Shown: positions 1 through 13,829 of the stretch, piece after piece
How the letters are laid out: each line of letters begins with the position of its first letter
Numbering within the stretch: position 1 is the stretch's first letter
DNA from: Anarhynchus alexandrinus
Lineage: Eukaryota > Chordata > Aves > Charadriiformes > Charadriidae
Assembly (NCBI GenBank): GCA_008711295.1
Contig: VUYV01000297.1
Coordinates: 88,736 to 152,735, forward strand
DNA length: 64,000 nucleotides
Direction: 5' to 3'
Notes under the pieces: model-generated
Told to the model about the DNA's origin: nothing
The model's input: only the letters and a program-made list of their open reading frames with translations
Databases searched by the model: none
Program-made: the position numbers and the translations under genes

Positions 1-157
1 TGTTGAGGCCCCATCCCTGGAGGTGTTCAAGGCCAGGCTGGACGTGGCCTTGGGCAACCTGGTCTAGTGGGAGGTGTCCCTGCCTATGGCAGGGGGGTTG
101 GAACTCGATGATCTTCAAGGTCCTTTCCAACCTAAACCACTCTATGATTCTATGAAG
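1..157 (+). mobile_element. CR1 LINE 3' end (cut by window edge)
   Basis: The plus strand begins within the CR1 ORF2 C-terminus (coding [21 protein letters not shown] then stop). It continues through the roughly 90-base 3' UTR and ends in ctctatgattctatga, the CR1 tail. It is nearly identical to the 3' end of the copy at 10750-11660 but in opposite orientation. The left limit is the window edge. Confidence 0.93.
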
Positions 158-682
158 TGCTGGTTGTAGTCCTTCAAGGATCATAGAATACCTGACCACT
201 ACAGTTCTAGGGAAAGCATATTCTAAAAGCTCAGCTAACAATAAGGTGTCTAAACAAAGACCAGGTTTTCACAGCTGCTCAGGAGCCATGAGCAGTAGAT
301 GTTCAGTTCTTCTAAATTCTGATGTTGCCTCTAATGAGCCATAGATGATCGCAAACTCCTCTGCCTCGTCACTAGTGGTAGCACAGCTAACTAGAGATGG
401 CAGCAGTGAAATGCATTGCAAGGTTTCCCTTTTGTCAGTAAGGTTTTGCAGTTCATATTTTTTATATTTGCATCTATTCACTACATTGATGAAATCAGGA
501 CAGTTATTTCACCTCTGGCAGCAGAAACACAGCTGCAGCACAATCCAAGAATCAACTCCTGATATTAAAAAAAAACTAAAAAACAACCCCCAAAAAACAC
601 CTCACAGTGTCATTTAGTTTTACAATGAGACAATAAACTATGCATCATTTGTCTTCCTTTTCCTAGTATAGATAAGGCCCTA

Positions 683-770
683 GAACAGCATCACCCAAAC
701 TGTGGTCCACAGGTCACTGCTGGCCTGTGAAGCATAATAGAGGTGGTCCGTGCAGCTTGCTATCTGCAAC
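683..770 (+). mobile_element. Possible hAT (Charlie-like) DNA transposon fragment
   Basis: The string cagcatcacccaaactgtgg, then tccacaggtcactgctggcctgtgaa and ggtggtccgtgcag, resembles the terminus of Charlie-type hAT elements ('cagtggttctcaaactgtggtccacggaccactggtggtccgtg'). No matching opposite terminus was found nearby. Confidence 0.4.
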
Positions 771-3700
771 AACACTCAGCGAGCCGCAGCACCTAATAAA
801 ACTCTCCATTCAGTGCCCTGTGTAATTTTTCTCATTATAAACACTGGATGTTTTTATGCCTATATGACAGATAAGCATTTATATCTAAATGTAAAACATC
901 ATCCAGACTGCATCTCTTTTGACCAAAGGGAAGAGACAGTATGAGACCCTTCCTGAGAGAGCCAGCCATCACAACCGAAACATCAGCATTTTCTACTCAC
1001 AGTCATTGCAATGATACAGGCATAGGAGATGCAGGATGCATGGGTGGAGAAGACTGTTGTAACAGAGCTACTTCTATGTACAGGTGGGCACTGCTGCAAC
1101 CAAATAGCTGCGCTTGCTGCCTGTGCTTGCAGTATTATCAGCAGTCTCTAGAGCTGACAAGCCTCAAATTGTTTTGGTTGTAACCATACCTGAAAGCCAG
1201 TATTTAATTCTGGGCTAAACCTGCTCAAAAAACTCATGACAAAATAGAAGGCTGCAGAAGATCAACAAGCACATTGCCAACAACCAGAAAACAATTTACA
1301 AACACAAGGACTAAATACCAGAGCTTGCTAAGCAATGACCAATGAGCTGGGAACTGAACTGCCTACAAACCTCTGACAGGCACAAACAAAAAAGAGGATC
1401 ATTCACCGCTACCTGGATTATGCTCAGGTCCAGTGGAAACCAAGAAATGAAAAACATAGGCCTGTTGCTGCATGGAAAAAAAAGAGGACAAATCACCTTA
1501 ACAGAGAGGCATATGGTCTCATCCTCTCAGGAAAACATTGGAAATGCAATCACTCAGGACAGCTAAAACTAAATTGAATGCAAACACCAGAAAACGTGCA
1601 GAAGGAAGTATCACATCTACTGTGTTTTGATCATGCGTAGAGGTTGGTAATCAGATCAGTGGGGTGGGTCTTTTTATTGTTGCTAGGTAAAGGATATTCA
1701 ATTCCACAGCTGAACGGCGATTTACTCTTCAGTTCCATCTTGCCATTGTCTACCCAGGCTTCAGTGTGGGATGGTCCCTCTCACACAGGAATGTGACACA
1801 CCTGTACCTAGAGTACATTACAGCGCAAGAAGCTTCAAGCAGAACCTCCATTCTTGACTCTATGAGGATAATCAAATAACCACACTGAATCAGGCTGGTT
1901 GTTTGTTTTGCTTAAAATGTATTTACTTCAACAAGTAATTAATATTTTGAGTAGAGAAGGCCTTTGTTAAAGATTCACCACATTCACCCCTTCAATTAAG
2001 GTTTTAAATGTTCACATTCATAGATTCATTTACACCTCCCACTTGTCCTTCAGCAATGCCAGAAAAGACCAGAGTTTACATTCCTGGCATCTCAAAAGAT
2101 AAAAGAGAAAGGGAAAATAAAACCAAATCCTCCATAAAACAACAAAACAAACAAAAAATACACCAACCAAACTGGGGGAAAAAAGATCAAAACCACACCT
2201 ACCAGGTCTTTTATCCATCTCCAGAAAGAAGAAATGGTGTCTAAGCTGAGCTGTTTAGAAATCTCTCCCCTCTCACGTGCAATACTGCAGCTGTAAAATG
2301 AATTAGAGGAGCAACTCTGGCAACTGGGGCATCACCGGCCACCAGAGGAGAAGACCTGAGCTCCCCAACCTGGATGCAGGGCTCTGCACCCCAACATGGG
2401 CAACGTGGAGAGGGCAGGTGTGGGGTGGGGGGCATCCGGCCTCCCTTAGAACCTGCAAGAGGGCCCGGAAATTTCTGCTGTGCGCACGCTGAACTTGGCG
2501 TACCCTGGCGATGGACAGGTACCCCGGGGTGGCCAGGATATTTGCATATGTTAATTGCAATGTCAAGGTGTTTGTGCCCGCCGCGCTCACTTCTTCAGGG
2601 GGAAACGGCGGCGGGATGCGACTCTACCTGTGCCGTACTGGTGATGTCACAGGCAGCTATTTCCAGCCCAGTTGCCATGGAAACCACCAGGCCTCAGCAC
2701 CAGTTAGTGGTTCAATATATAATTTACTTATTCTTTTTCACCTAAGTGATTAGGACTCAAAATACAGAGGCATCTCACAGACCCTCAAATCCTCTGATCG
2801 TTTCATAGGAATTTCTTGAAGGCAAAAGCCAGCCTGAAATACCGAGCTGTGTGCTCACCAGGAGAAAAAAAAAAAAACAACAGGCAAATAAAAGCCTAAA
2901 ACAAGAAAAAAGAAAAAAAACCAACAATCCTCTCCCCCCCCCACCATCCTCTGCCCTCCCAAGTTTCAAGAGAGACAAATGCTGCGGCTCCTGGAAGATT
3001 TCACAGAGATGTCACCATCTGAAAGAGATGCACTGACAGCAAAGGACAAGATAAAAGCCCAACACAGGAGCTGCCATGTCCAGTGGGGCCTTTGGTCCAG
3101 CCCGCCCGGGTGCCACATCCCACTGGCAGCCACCACCCAACACTGCCAGCAGCACAAGTGCCTGCCCCATCCCACACCACTGCTGATGGGTGGCTGCAGG
3201 ACTCCCAGAAAGTCTCTTCTGGCTCCTACAGATGACCACCGTGCATTAAGGAATAAGTCCCTCCTCCTGATTAATCCTAGCAGAAGCAGTTATGAGTGCT
3301 GCTATAGTCAATACAACACCAGCCCGAGCCCTGGGGCAGGTAGCCCCTCTATCTCCACCCCCTCTTATAGCCCAGTATTGCAGCAGTTGCCTATATTTTC
3401 CGCAACTTTTTTAACTAGTGCTGCGGTCAGAGGTGAGGTGATTTCCCCACTTTTCCACTGCCTAATTAGTCACTGCAGAAGTTCCTACAAGACCCAAAGG
3501 TTACACTTCAACATACTGGTCCAGTGAGAGAAAATACAAATATTTTTACTGGGAGAATTTTCAAGTGATTCATCTATCTTCAGGTACTTTTAAAGTACTG
3601 GCCTTAACGTTTCTTATTGTGCTTCATTATTTTTTAAATTGGTATCTTTCAAAATGGGAAATCTTAAGCATTAATTTTGAAAATCAGTTGCTTTGTGGCC

Positions 3701-4357
3701 AAACCATGCGGTCCGGCAGAACAATAGGAACAGCAGCACCCCCAGCCCCCCATTTCAGACCGGGATCAGCCACCTGCCTCTTATTTCCCCCCAAAAATTG
3801 TTGCAAATCATCCCCGTTGCACCCCTTCTCCTCACCACTCCTTCCTCACACGCAGAGCTGCAAGCAGGGGAAAAAAGGGCAACCACCACTGAGACCCAAC
3901 AAACAAAACCAGACACATTATGAGGCATAGTTTTAAATCAGGTACATTACTCCCTAAAGAGTAAAAGGAAAAAAAAACCCACACAGACAAGGATCTTTCC
4001 ATAGCTACTTTTGCTTGACATTCTTAAATGCTTTACATGTTAGGAAGTTCTCATCTACTAAATAGGACAACAATTTGAAAGCCACCAAGACAAACTGGCA
4101 GGGGACTGTGCCAAGCCATTAACGCTTTCAAGAATTTGAGGGCCTAACTCCCCAGGAAAGGACGGTGCTATCAGACACCATATGACCTCAGGAGCAAATT
4201 TTAGAGGTCTTCCTACTCAAAATTATTTAACATGATAATTTAGAGTGGTCAGATGTTTAAAACAAAGCTAAGCATCATTAAAGCGAAGTGTAGAATACAG
4301 GGTAGTGCCTCAAAAGTAAAAATCAAATAAATGTAATCTGCAAAGCTAACTGACATG

Positions 4358-4660
4358 AATGAACCTTTTCCCTTATTTCCTCCCTTTTCTCTCTTCCAAA
4401 TCCTTGACTCAACCCACCCTTCTCCAAACCACTGCTTTCATTTGTCCTCCACTTCCTTTCCTTCTTTGAGCTGCAGCATCTCCTTTCCTCTCACCTTTCT
4501 GCGTAACCCTCCACATTCCTCGCAGCTAAACACCAGTTTCCCTCCAGTATCCCTTGGTCTGAACTTCCTCTTCTTCCATCACTGGTCCCTTTCTGTCCCT
4601 TCATGCTCCCACCCTAATTCTGCTGGGTCACAGAGTGCCTTCCTCCTTCTCTAATGTTAG
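4358..4660 (+). other. Pyrimidine-rich stretch
   Basis: About 300 bases with strong C+T bias on the plus strand, giving a compositional 99-codon Ser/Pro/Phe/Leu-rich frame that I do not believe is coding. On the minus strand (inferred transcript sense) it is purine-rich, so it is not a splice tract for TCF20. Confidence 0.6.
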
Positions 4661-6309
4661 GATCTGGTGCACACTCTACCAGTATCAACTGAATTAAAAA
4701 GCTACAAAACCCTTGAGATTTTACCAAGAGCTACTCTGATTTCAAAGCTAACAGAACTAAAAGATAAATTTATAAGTGCCTGAGCAAAGACCACATGGGA
4801 AGTCAGTAGTATCGGCTGGAATAAAATGCAGAATCAGGCTGATCTGTACTTGGGTCACTTCATCGTCTAGAATCGGATCGCACCATTGACAAATCGAAAC
4901 AGATTTATGCCAAGTCTAAACCAGAAACAGCCCCTGAAAAAAAAAATTGCTGTTGGCTGTACATTGAGAAGTATGATTAAAAAGATGATTAAATGTTTCT
5001 ATTTTGGAGGAAAAAAAAAAACCCAAGCAACAAAGAATGTCTTTAAAACCACTTTGCTACAGCAGCTCATTTCACACAGGGAACAAGGCAAGAAAAACAT
5101 GTTGCAGTGACTTTAGCTATGGGAAAATGACTGATATTTTGGATCGAGCTGACAGCTGACTTAAGAGTCATTGCTAGGGCTAACATCTTCCTTCTCCACA
5201 CAGTCTACAGTGGTCTGGCATGTCTCAAAACTTGAAAGAAAAAAAAGAAAAAAAAAAAACCTGCTGATTTCATAGGGAAGTAGCCTAAGAGACTGTTTGG
5301 AGGATGAAGTCAACTACATATGGTTCTATTTATTTGTTTGTTTTGGGGTGGAGAGAGGGAGTCAGTGGCAAATTCTCAGCCCTAACAACCAGCTCACAAT
5401 AAAAGCTTATGAAGTCAAGAGTTCCTCAAGGAAAAGGAACACTCTTAAAATTTGTATTTATTACATAAATGCCAACATATTTGCAAGATTCCAAAACTCA
5501 GGCAGCATCCAGCTTGAATGATTAAAGAGCATTTCTCCTTGAGGCCACCATTTGAATCCAGCCCAGATAAACTGTAATCCAAAACTGCCTTTGGATAGCA
5601 GGTCAATATAGTTTACACAAAACCCCCCTCTGTGCAAGGAGGTGATACAAAACAGGTACACTAGGCAGGTCATATCCTAATGCACACTTAGACCTCTACA
5701 CCACAAACCAAACACAGCTGCATTTGAAAGCATAACCAAAGTTTTCTGCATTTTCTCCTAGTGGGGAAAAAAAATCCCCCTAAGAAACGTGGTACAAAAA
5801 TATCCCTTCTCTGTGCTTTATGAATGAGAATTCACATAGAAAAAGGCAGGAAATGAGGTAAGGTTGCTTTTCCCCTCATTCTCTATGTTGCGACAACAAC
5901 GCACACACACATTTCTAAGTTTAAGAATATAACTGCATATTCGTATATAGTTGCATCTCATCCAAGCGCTGGTCACCTGTGAAAACTCTGAAATTCAAGA
6001 ATTCTGTGACTCTGATCCTACAACCATTACCAGCTGGGAGCTAACATGCATTTCTTTTTTTTTGTTCATCCTGAAGCTTTGAATTGTAATTTGCTCATTA
6101 GCCTAATAAATATCTCATCATTGTGTGGCCTGTAACAGCAGAAACAGCACTTATAACAGTTCCCCACTGCAGCAGAGGAAGCTCATCCGACCTCAGCATC
6201 CCTCAGCACCTTAAGCAAACACGGATCCAGTATAGCCATGATCCTCACGGAGCTTTCCTGCTAACCCAGATGTATGCAAAGCAAGAGGTGCGACTCTCCT
6301 CTCTCCGGA

Positions 6310-6321
6310 GCGCGCGCGCGC
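6310..6321 (+). repeat. (GC)6 run
   Basis: Six GC dinucleotides within otherwise CpG-poor, AT-leaning sequence. Confidence 0.85.
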
Positions 6322-9300
6322 AGGCTCTTCTCCAGTCACAGGAGAAATATCCCATCCCCAGAGGTTTTCTCCATCTGCTCCCAGTAAAAAAAAATTAACA
6401 GTCTATGGCACAGGGGCAACACATGCTGTAAAAAAGGTTCACTAGCTCAAGTGCTTTGGCTATGCTGAGCATTTCAGTTGTGACGAACATAATTTCCTGC
6501 CATTCCACTTTTCCCAGGGTGCCTCTACATCTGTCCTGAATCTACGTGAAACTCTTGTTTATACTTGTTACTTTTGCATGGCAAAAACTCCCTTTTAGAG
6601 TGGAACAGTAAGAAAACCAAGAGGTATTAACAGTTAACAGATTTGTATTTTTTTAGAAATCTTCTCAATGCATATAAAAATTACCCCAAAATAATGAGTC
6701 TGGTTTTGTTTGGGTGTTGTTTTTTGGGTTTTTTTTTTAAAGCTGAGATTGTGACTCTGATTCTGTTGAAACCTCCCCTGGCCCATTCCCAAAACATATG
6801 TGTGATGAGAAGAGTGATGACTCTCCCAAATGCACTAAATAGGGCAATTTTCGGGCTTCCTCCAAGATCTCTCTCCATCTGTCCATCTCCTGCCCAGCAA
6901 TTCATTGTGTCCCCCAAATCTTTAACTCCACTGCGTTCTCCAGCCTCAGCATTGGCTCCCATCCCTGTCCCACGTAATCCGGTCACATCCCACCCCAGAG
7001 CAACACCTTCGCTCTTTCTGGAGCTCTCCATCTTCTTTTGCAGACTGACACCAGGGAAGTTCTCCGGCTTTCCATTCCCAAAGCCAAGTGGTCCCCAGGG
7101 CACAAAAGGGCAGAGCCCACTGCTTGCAAAAGGGAGCAGGGCAATCCTATGGCACAGATCTTTACCTTCTGCTGCAAAAACAGGCATCAATCCCAAAAGC
7201 AGAGGCATAAAGTTCTGCCCCCTTTCTATACCAGCTCACGCTAGCTCCAGTTGCTCACTTGTCCCATTTCTCTTTGGGCTTACTTTTCAAGTAAGGCTGA
7301 ACCTTCTAGCATCGTTATCACACCTAATTCAGCCATGCTGAAATCCCATCATTTGCCTGCACAAAATATGGAAAGAATTAGCACTGATCTTAGACCTGGA
7401 CTAAAAATTGTCCCTGTACACAAAAGATTTAAGTACTGATGTTGCGTGTGCCCAGAGGAGGTGGCAGAAAGACTCTTCTGCCTGCAGCAGGTGAGAGACG
7501 GACCTGCAATTTTCCTGGGAATTGGGCTTTTTCCCTTAGCCTTGTGATTTATAGCACAATCAATAGGTTTCTGTCCACTGCTGCCACCCCCTTTAGTTTC
7601 AGAATTGATGGGCAACAGCACTCCAGTGCTATTGTGTTACAGACAAACTGCGAAATGCCACCCAGGCAAGTGCTCAGCTGAGTCATGCACGGTCAGCACA
7701 ACACAACCGGGCCAGCTGCACATTGGAAAGCTCTGCGTGGACCTGGCCGTGCCAAGGCAGCCCGCTCCCTCCTGTCAGCAGCCCTTGCCAATGCCATTTC
7801 TTGCCCCACAGAGGTTTTGCCAGCGGAGATGATTATCTTAGGTCTCTCTCTCTTCTCTCGCACACGTGAGCACATACATGCATGTTGCATCTGATCACTT
7901 CATAGCCTGCGATACCCTCATCACACCCTCATGAAGCTGGAAAATACTATTAAATGGGGATAACAGAAGAGGGCAAAGGGTAGCGGCTGACGAGTTATCT
8001 AAATAAGCTGAAAACAAGTTGTTGGATAACACATCAAGAAAATCCAAGTCCTTACTTCTGCTGAGAGGGGCAAACGGGCCCCTCCTGCCTCTTCCCTACC
8101 TCCCCCGGCATGTTTTCCCAACTAGATCCGACTGAAAAATGATAGGTTTACTATCATTTACTTTTACCACAGCACACTTGCAGCAGTAACAAGGAACGTG
8201 GGAGGCAACTGGGTCCATTCTATTTGGCAACCATGCTGATCTGTATCTTCTACAACCTGCCATAGAGCCACATCCTTATAAACACCCCGAAACCCGCAAC
8301 CCAAACCCCAATACTGCCTCATCTCTGAACTGTAGATTTCAACTCCAAATCGTGAACGGTACAGACTAAATGCAAGCCTGCTTCCATTTGGGTTTGTCCC
8401 CTTCCCTCAGCTCAGTCGGAAGGGGTTCAACCCTAATTCCTGCTTTCCTTGTCAGACGCCCACGGCCACAGCTTACAAAGGGGAGCCCTTGGATGCATCC
8501 TCTTCTGGAGATGCAGAGAAGCTAAACAACACCGTCAGCAGACGCAAGCTTGGGTTTGAACTATGGCATGTTGAGTCCTCGTACAGCACCTTCCCTCCAG
8601 TGTTATGGCATACTCCTTTCCTTGAGCTGCACGTGTTGTAAATGATACTGCATCCACAGCACTGCCAGTACCACTTAATATGAACCTGCAGCTTGACAAG
8701 TGATTACTTACTGCATCATATCAACAGGTACCTGGATCATAACTTGCCACCCAGTCCTGCCCTTTCACCCTCCAATGCCTTTTGAAGGCATTTTCCAGGA
8801 AAAACTTATCGCACACCAGTTTCCAAAGTCAAACAGATGTAAGAATGCTTTAATTACACTGCAGTAGATCACATGCCTTTTCAAAGCTTTAAAGAAACAA
8901 AACACAAAACAAAACAAGCCTCTCCTCCCCTCCTTATGGAAGGGCCCGAAGGCACAGCTGGATCCTGGCTGCTGATGACAAAGACAGTTTACAAAGCCAC
9001 TGGCGCTCCCTCCAGCCCCTCACACTGTCCCCAGGCATGACTGGGAAGCAGGATCTGTTTGGGTAAGGACAACTACCAAAAAAACGCCCTGCCCACCACC
9101 TCGGGCACAAAGCCTTGCTCTAGCTCAGAGGAGGGCCTTTAAGCCAGCAGGCTAGGGGATATTCTGGGCAGCTGGACAACACTGCATTCCTTTCCCTATG
9201 AAACTTGTATGAAATGTTGTGTCTTAGACAGACACTTATTACTGTTTAAACTAACACTTTCCAAAGGAAAAAAAAACAAACATTTAATCAATATTCCCAA

Positions 9301-10749
9301 CTGGCTCAAGCACTCATATCTAAAATGGAAGGAGAAGAGAAACGCCAGGAGGGACAAGAGAGGGAAAAGAGAGCATTTTCAGATGAAATGAGGAATGTGA
9401 GAGAGAACTGACAAAATAGAGGTGGTCAGCAAGTCTTTTCCAGAGTCATGCAGCTGTACAGGAGCTTTCTGTACCAGAGGACAGATTTTTTAGGAAGCCA
9501 GAGAAGAAGCTGCTCTAAAGAAGTGCAAGGTATGGGGGTGAAGAGAAGGGAAAGTAAAGGAAAAAGGAAGCTCAAGCTGCTCGAGCAGCTTAATGCTCTG
9601 ACTGGCACCAGTGGATGATAAGCTATAAAACGCCTTGGCTGGATGTATGGATAAGCATGAACAGAGGGGGTCCCTCATTTTCACCACCAGTGCCTGCAAT
9701 TCTGGCATGAGGTTCCCCAGATACTTGGACATGGAGAACAAGCAAAGTTTCTTAGATGCAGGCACCACCTGAGAGGAGGCCTTGCCAAATCACAGCCTCT
9801 GCAGCCACAGAATAGAAGCACAAAGGATAGTCACTTTGACAGACCCGAAAAAAACTGGCCAGTATCTTAATTTAATTAGACTTTTCTAAAGATAATGAAA
9901 ACATCCACAGTGGTATCAGATAGGAAATCAGTTATAAACTAGTACAGACCCTCACATTTCAAAGTATAATATAGCCAACTGACAGAGACGTAAAGAAGCA
10001 GCTTCTGTCTCAGGTTTATTGATCCAAACTAGCCACAGCAGAGTTGTTCTTCACTTTCCAAACAACGGTCTCAGGTCCAGCATCACAGCCAGCTCCAGCA
10101 TCCAAGACAGCGTATCAGACCAAATGGGTCAGTGGTCCAAGCAATGTGCCATGTGCCTCTGGCACCTTACGCTACCATGGGCATGAAGCAAAGACCACGT
10201 TTCCTCAGTTCTGCTGTGATACCCAAGGACCAACCCCATCACAGAAAAGTTTTGGGTAATTAGCTACCAGGTTAAAACTGATGTTTTTCCCACTAGCAAG
10301 AACCCCAAATAGTTCCTCTGAACAAAGGACTTCATCGCTAACCTGCCATTTTTACTCTTGCTATAAATGAGAGGTTTGGATTTGGCCTGGAGGCAGAAGA
10401 GGTAAGAGATTCTGCTAATTGCTCACCTCTTTTTGACAGCTAATGAAAATTGTGCATTCCTGCCAGCTCTTTTGTATTGGTCATCTGACTGCAATTAGTC
10501 AACATCAGTGGACCACAGAAGCAAAAGAGAGACTGATCTTGAAGGGGACCAAGTCACCAGCATCATGCACAGGATCCTAGACAGCAAAACCAACTGTTTT
10601 CTCTACATCTCAGGACGTAGCTTACTTTACAGGTTTTGATAAGCAGTTCAATGCCCGTCTTCAGACTGCAGGCAGGCTGGAGAGGAGCTATGCAGTACAG
10701 CGTCTTCTGGTATACAGTTTTGTAACTCCACTTCAGGCAACTCATCTAT

Positions 10750-11660
10750 CATAGAACCATAGAATGGTTTAGGTTGGAAAGGACCTTGAAGATCATCTAG
10801 TCCAACCCCCCTGCCATAGGCAGGGATACCTCCCACTAGACCAGGTTGCCCAAGGCCACGTCCAGCCTGGCCTTGAACACCTCCAGGGATGGGGCCTCAA
10901 CAACCTCTCTGGGCAACCTGTTCCAGTGCCTCACCACCCTCAAAGTGAAAAACTTCTTCCTAATGTTTAATCTAAACCTGCCCTCTTCCAGTTTCAAGCC
11001 ATTTCCCCTCGTCCTGTCACTACATGCCCTAGTAAAAAGTCCTTCCCCAGCTCTCCTGTAGGCCCCCTTTAGGTACTGGAAGGCCACAATAAGATCTCCC
11101 CGGAGCCTTCTCTTCTCCAGGCTGAACAGCCCCAACTCCTTCAGCCTCTCCTCATAGGAGAGGTGCTCCAGCCCTCGGATCATCCTCGTGGCCCTCCTCT
11201 GGACACGCTCCAACAGGTCCATGTCCTTCTTCTGTTGGGGACTCCAGAGCTGGATGCAGTACTCCAGGTGGGGTCTCACAAGAGTGGAGTGGAGGGGCAG
11301 AATCACCTCCCTCGCCCTGCTGGCCACACTTCTTTTGATGCAACCCAGGATGCGGTTGGCCTTCTGGGCTGCGATCGCACATTGCTGGCTCATGTTGAGC
11401 TTCTTGTCAATCAGCACACCCAGGTCCTTCTCCTCAGGGCTGCTCTCCAGCCATTCCCCGCCCAACCTGTATTTGTGCTTGGGATTGCCCCGACCCAGAT
11501 GTAAGACCTTGCACTTGGCCTTGTTGAACTGCATGAGGTTGGCTTGGGCCCACCTCTCCAGCCTGTCCAGGTCCCTCTGGATGGCATCCCTCCCCTCCAG
11601 CGTGTCTACCTCTCCAAACAGCTTGGTATCATCAGCAAACTTGCTGAGGGTGCATTTTAT
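10750..11660 (-). mobile_element. CR1 LINE, 5'-truncated, with ORF2 C-terminal region
   Basis: A 5'-truncated chicken-repeat-1 retrotransposon. The minus strand reads through a reverse transcriptase FADDTKLF motif (the Y/FxDD catalytic box) just inside the 5' break. It continues through the family's conserved C-terminal blocks ([51 protein letters not shown]) to a stop at 10836. A short 3' UTR follows, and the element ends in the diagnostic tttctatga-type octamer tail near 10750. The 5' break is near 11655-11660, where similarity to CR1 stops. The frame is open throughout, suggesting a fairly young insertion. The part present lacks the endonuclease and the N-terminal part of RT, so it cannot mobilise itself. 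Confidence 0.95.
10836..11534 (-). pseudogene. CR1 ORF2 fragment (reverse transcriptase C-terminal part)
   Basis: A 232-codon open frame counted from its first Met; the same frame stays open upstream to the truncation, adding the FADD motif and the segment ending WAQANL. It corresponds to the RT thumb and C-terminal domain of CR1 ORF2p. No endonuclease domain, no fingers or palm N-terminal part, and no own promoter are present. It is a remnant carried by the LINE insertion and not a host gene. Confidence 0.9.
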
Positions 11661-13829
11661 GCTCCTCCTCTGGCCAGGTCAGAAAGGAGAACTAATAGCA
11701 CCTCATCACTGATAGAGCAGCAACACACAAACCGTGGTACCCCAAATCCTCCCAGTAAGATGCCACGGTGAAAGGCTTGGGGGAACCATTGACAGTAGAT
11801 GTTATTCATACACCAAGCACCTCACTCAATTTCGTCCATCATTCATGTTTATCACATGTAACCAAAATAATCATTAAAAATCCAGTTCTGTGGGATATGA
11901 CACCAAAGTTCAGGCTACCCCATTGCATCAACCTGCAACCTAGGTCTCAGATGCAGAAAAGTCCTATGAGAAATAGGAATAACCTGCAAATACCACAAGA
12001 GCAGATGCTCCTTCCCAATAAGGCTTACAGATCGCAGTCCTCTCAGGCAGAAACATGGCTTACAACAAAAACTTGGTCGAAGGGACTAAGAAGAAGGATT
12101 GAAATGTAGTGCTACATCTAAGACAAAGCTCTTCTAGAGAAACAAGGCAAACAGCAGAAAGACACTTCTGCTGTGCAAAACCCAGCATGGCCCATCTTCA
12201 CCTGAACTGCCCACCCACAGGGTCTAATCAACAAAAGTACATGTTCCACTGGCAAGAGACAGGCCAGACGGGTAAAGGCAGACTAAACAGAGAGCTTCTG
12301 CGACCTCCGCTCTCCCAAGGCACAAGCTGAAAGTCACCGCTCAAAAAAGCTAATGGAAAAAAGGGAGAAGGTTGTGGGGGGGTGGAGGGAGAGAGATCAG
12401 ACTCCGTATTTGAGATTCTGGAAGCTGAAAGAGAATGAAAGGCTAGTTGGAGCCTAGCAATCAACTCTGCTAAAAACCCTGTGTGCAGGCACAGAACAAT
12501 GCTGATTTTACACTAGAAACCAGGAAGCGAGGTGGAAGGAGAATGCAGGACAGCACTGTGTTTCTGCATTAGGATTTTTAAGTACACTGCAGGATTTCTG
12601 TCTCAGAGTACTCATTGAGTTACATCAGGCTGTAATGGCCTGTTGATTTTGAGAGATTATGGCAGCGCTGCTGATGCAGGGGGAGAGGAGATGGAAGGAA
12701 AGAGAAGATGTGATGTATCAGCCAGCGTGCGCACACATTTCAGATGATTACCTACACTCCTGTTCGAGAGAGACACAGTGGATTCACAGTGGGACCAGGA
12801 CCAGGAGGGGAATGTGCACAGGACCCTGTTAGTAATCTAGGCTGGCACAGCAGGCGGTTTTGGTCAATACCTGATCCCTGTTTCATTCCCCTGGGGCAGC
12901 AGATGCCAAAAGCAACATTTCTGCAGGGCAGTCCTATGGAAGGCTGGTAGGACCAGAGCCATATCGCGTGGCACAGCAAGCGTAATGGAGGAGGTGAATC
13001 CCACGTGTTCAAGGCGCCTTCCTGAGATGGATTCAGTCTCACTCTGCCAGGCTGACAACTTTGCCTGCCTGCCTTTCTCTCTGTCTCCTGTATTTCACAG
13101 AGAGATGGTATCCTTTCCTTTTCCCTTCTTTGCTCCCGGGCACAAGCAATCAAGAACAAAGGATGAAAGAAAAATGCAGTAGGGGGGAGTGAGGCAGGGG
13201 AGGGACATTTGAGAGTTAGGGAGCAATCTTTAGCAGAGAGAAAAGAATTAAAAAAAAAAGGGAGGAAGAAAGGAGATGCAGAGGCTTGGAAAAAAACATG
13301 GTATGCAAATGAGGCTGAACAAAAATCAGAGCTGGAAAAAAATAAAATAAAATCACACCAAACAAACCCACCTCTCCATAAGCTCTCTGTCTCTCACAGA
13401 TAGAGGGGTGCCATCAGGGTGAGGGTTCCCAAAGCCTTCTACCACCCTCCATCTCCAGCAGACACCAGTGGCTCACTGCAGGCAGGCAATCTGCCGTCTG
13501 GGGCATAGCGAGGGAAGGGAAGTGGGAAGAGTAAAGCGATTCTGGAGCAGTGAAAATCCTTGTTTTCTCTCTGAGGTAGGGAGCTGTGGGGCAAACAGAA
13601 CCAGCCAGGTGCTTCTAACATGATGTTTGTCAAACAATCTGATTTCAAGCTTCACTGGAGTAGTCCCTCAGCAGCTGCTTTAATCTACCGCAGCACTTCT
13701 CCCCCACAGCAGGCTGCACTGCCCTTGTCCCTCCTCCACTCTTCCACCAGGACAGAGGTCCCCCAGGAGCAGAGACCTCCACCGTGGTCGGCAGCAGAAC
13801 GCCTCGCAGACCGAACCACCTCAGGCCAC

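Noticed and set aside
6643..7341. 232-codon plus-strand frame and 175-codon antisense frame
   Set aside because: Low-complexity Pro/Ser/Leu composition with no recognisable family; both strands open together, typical of chance in C-rich DNA.
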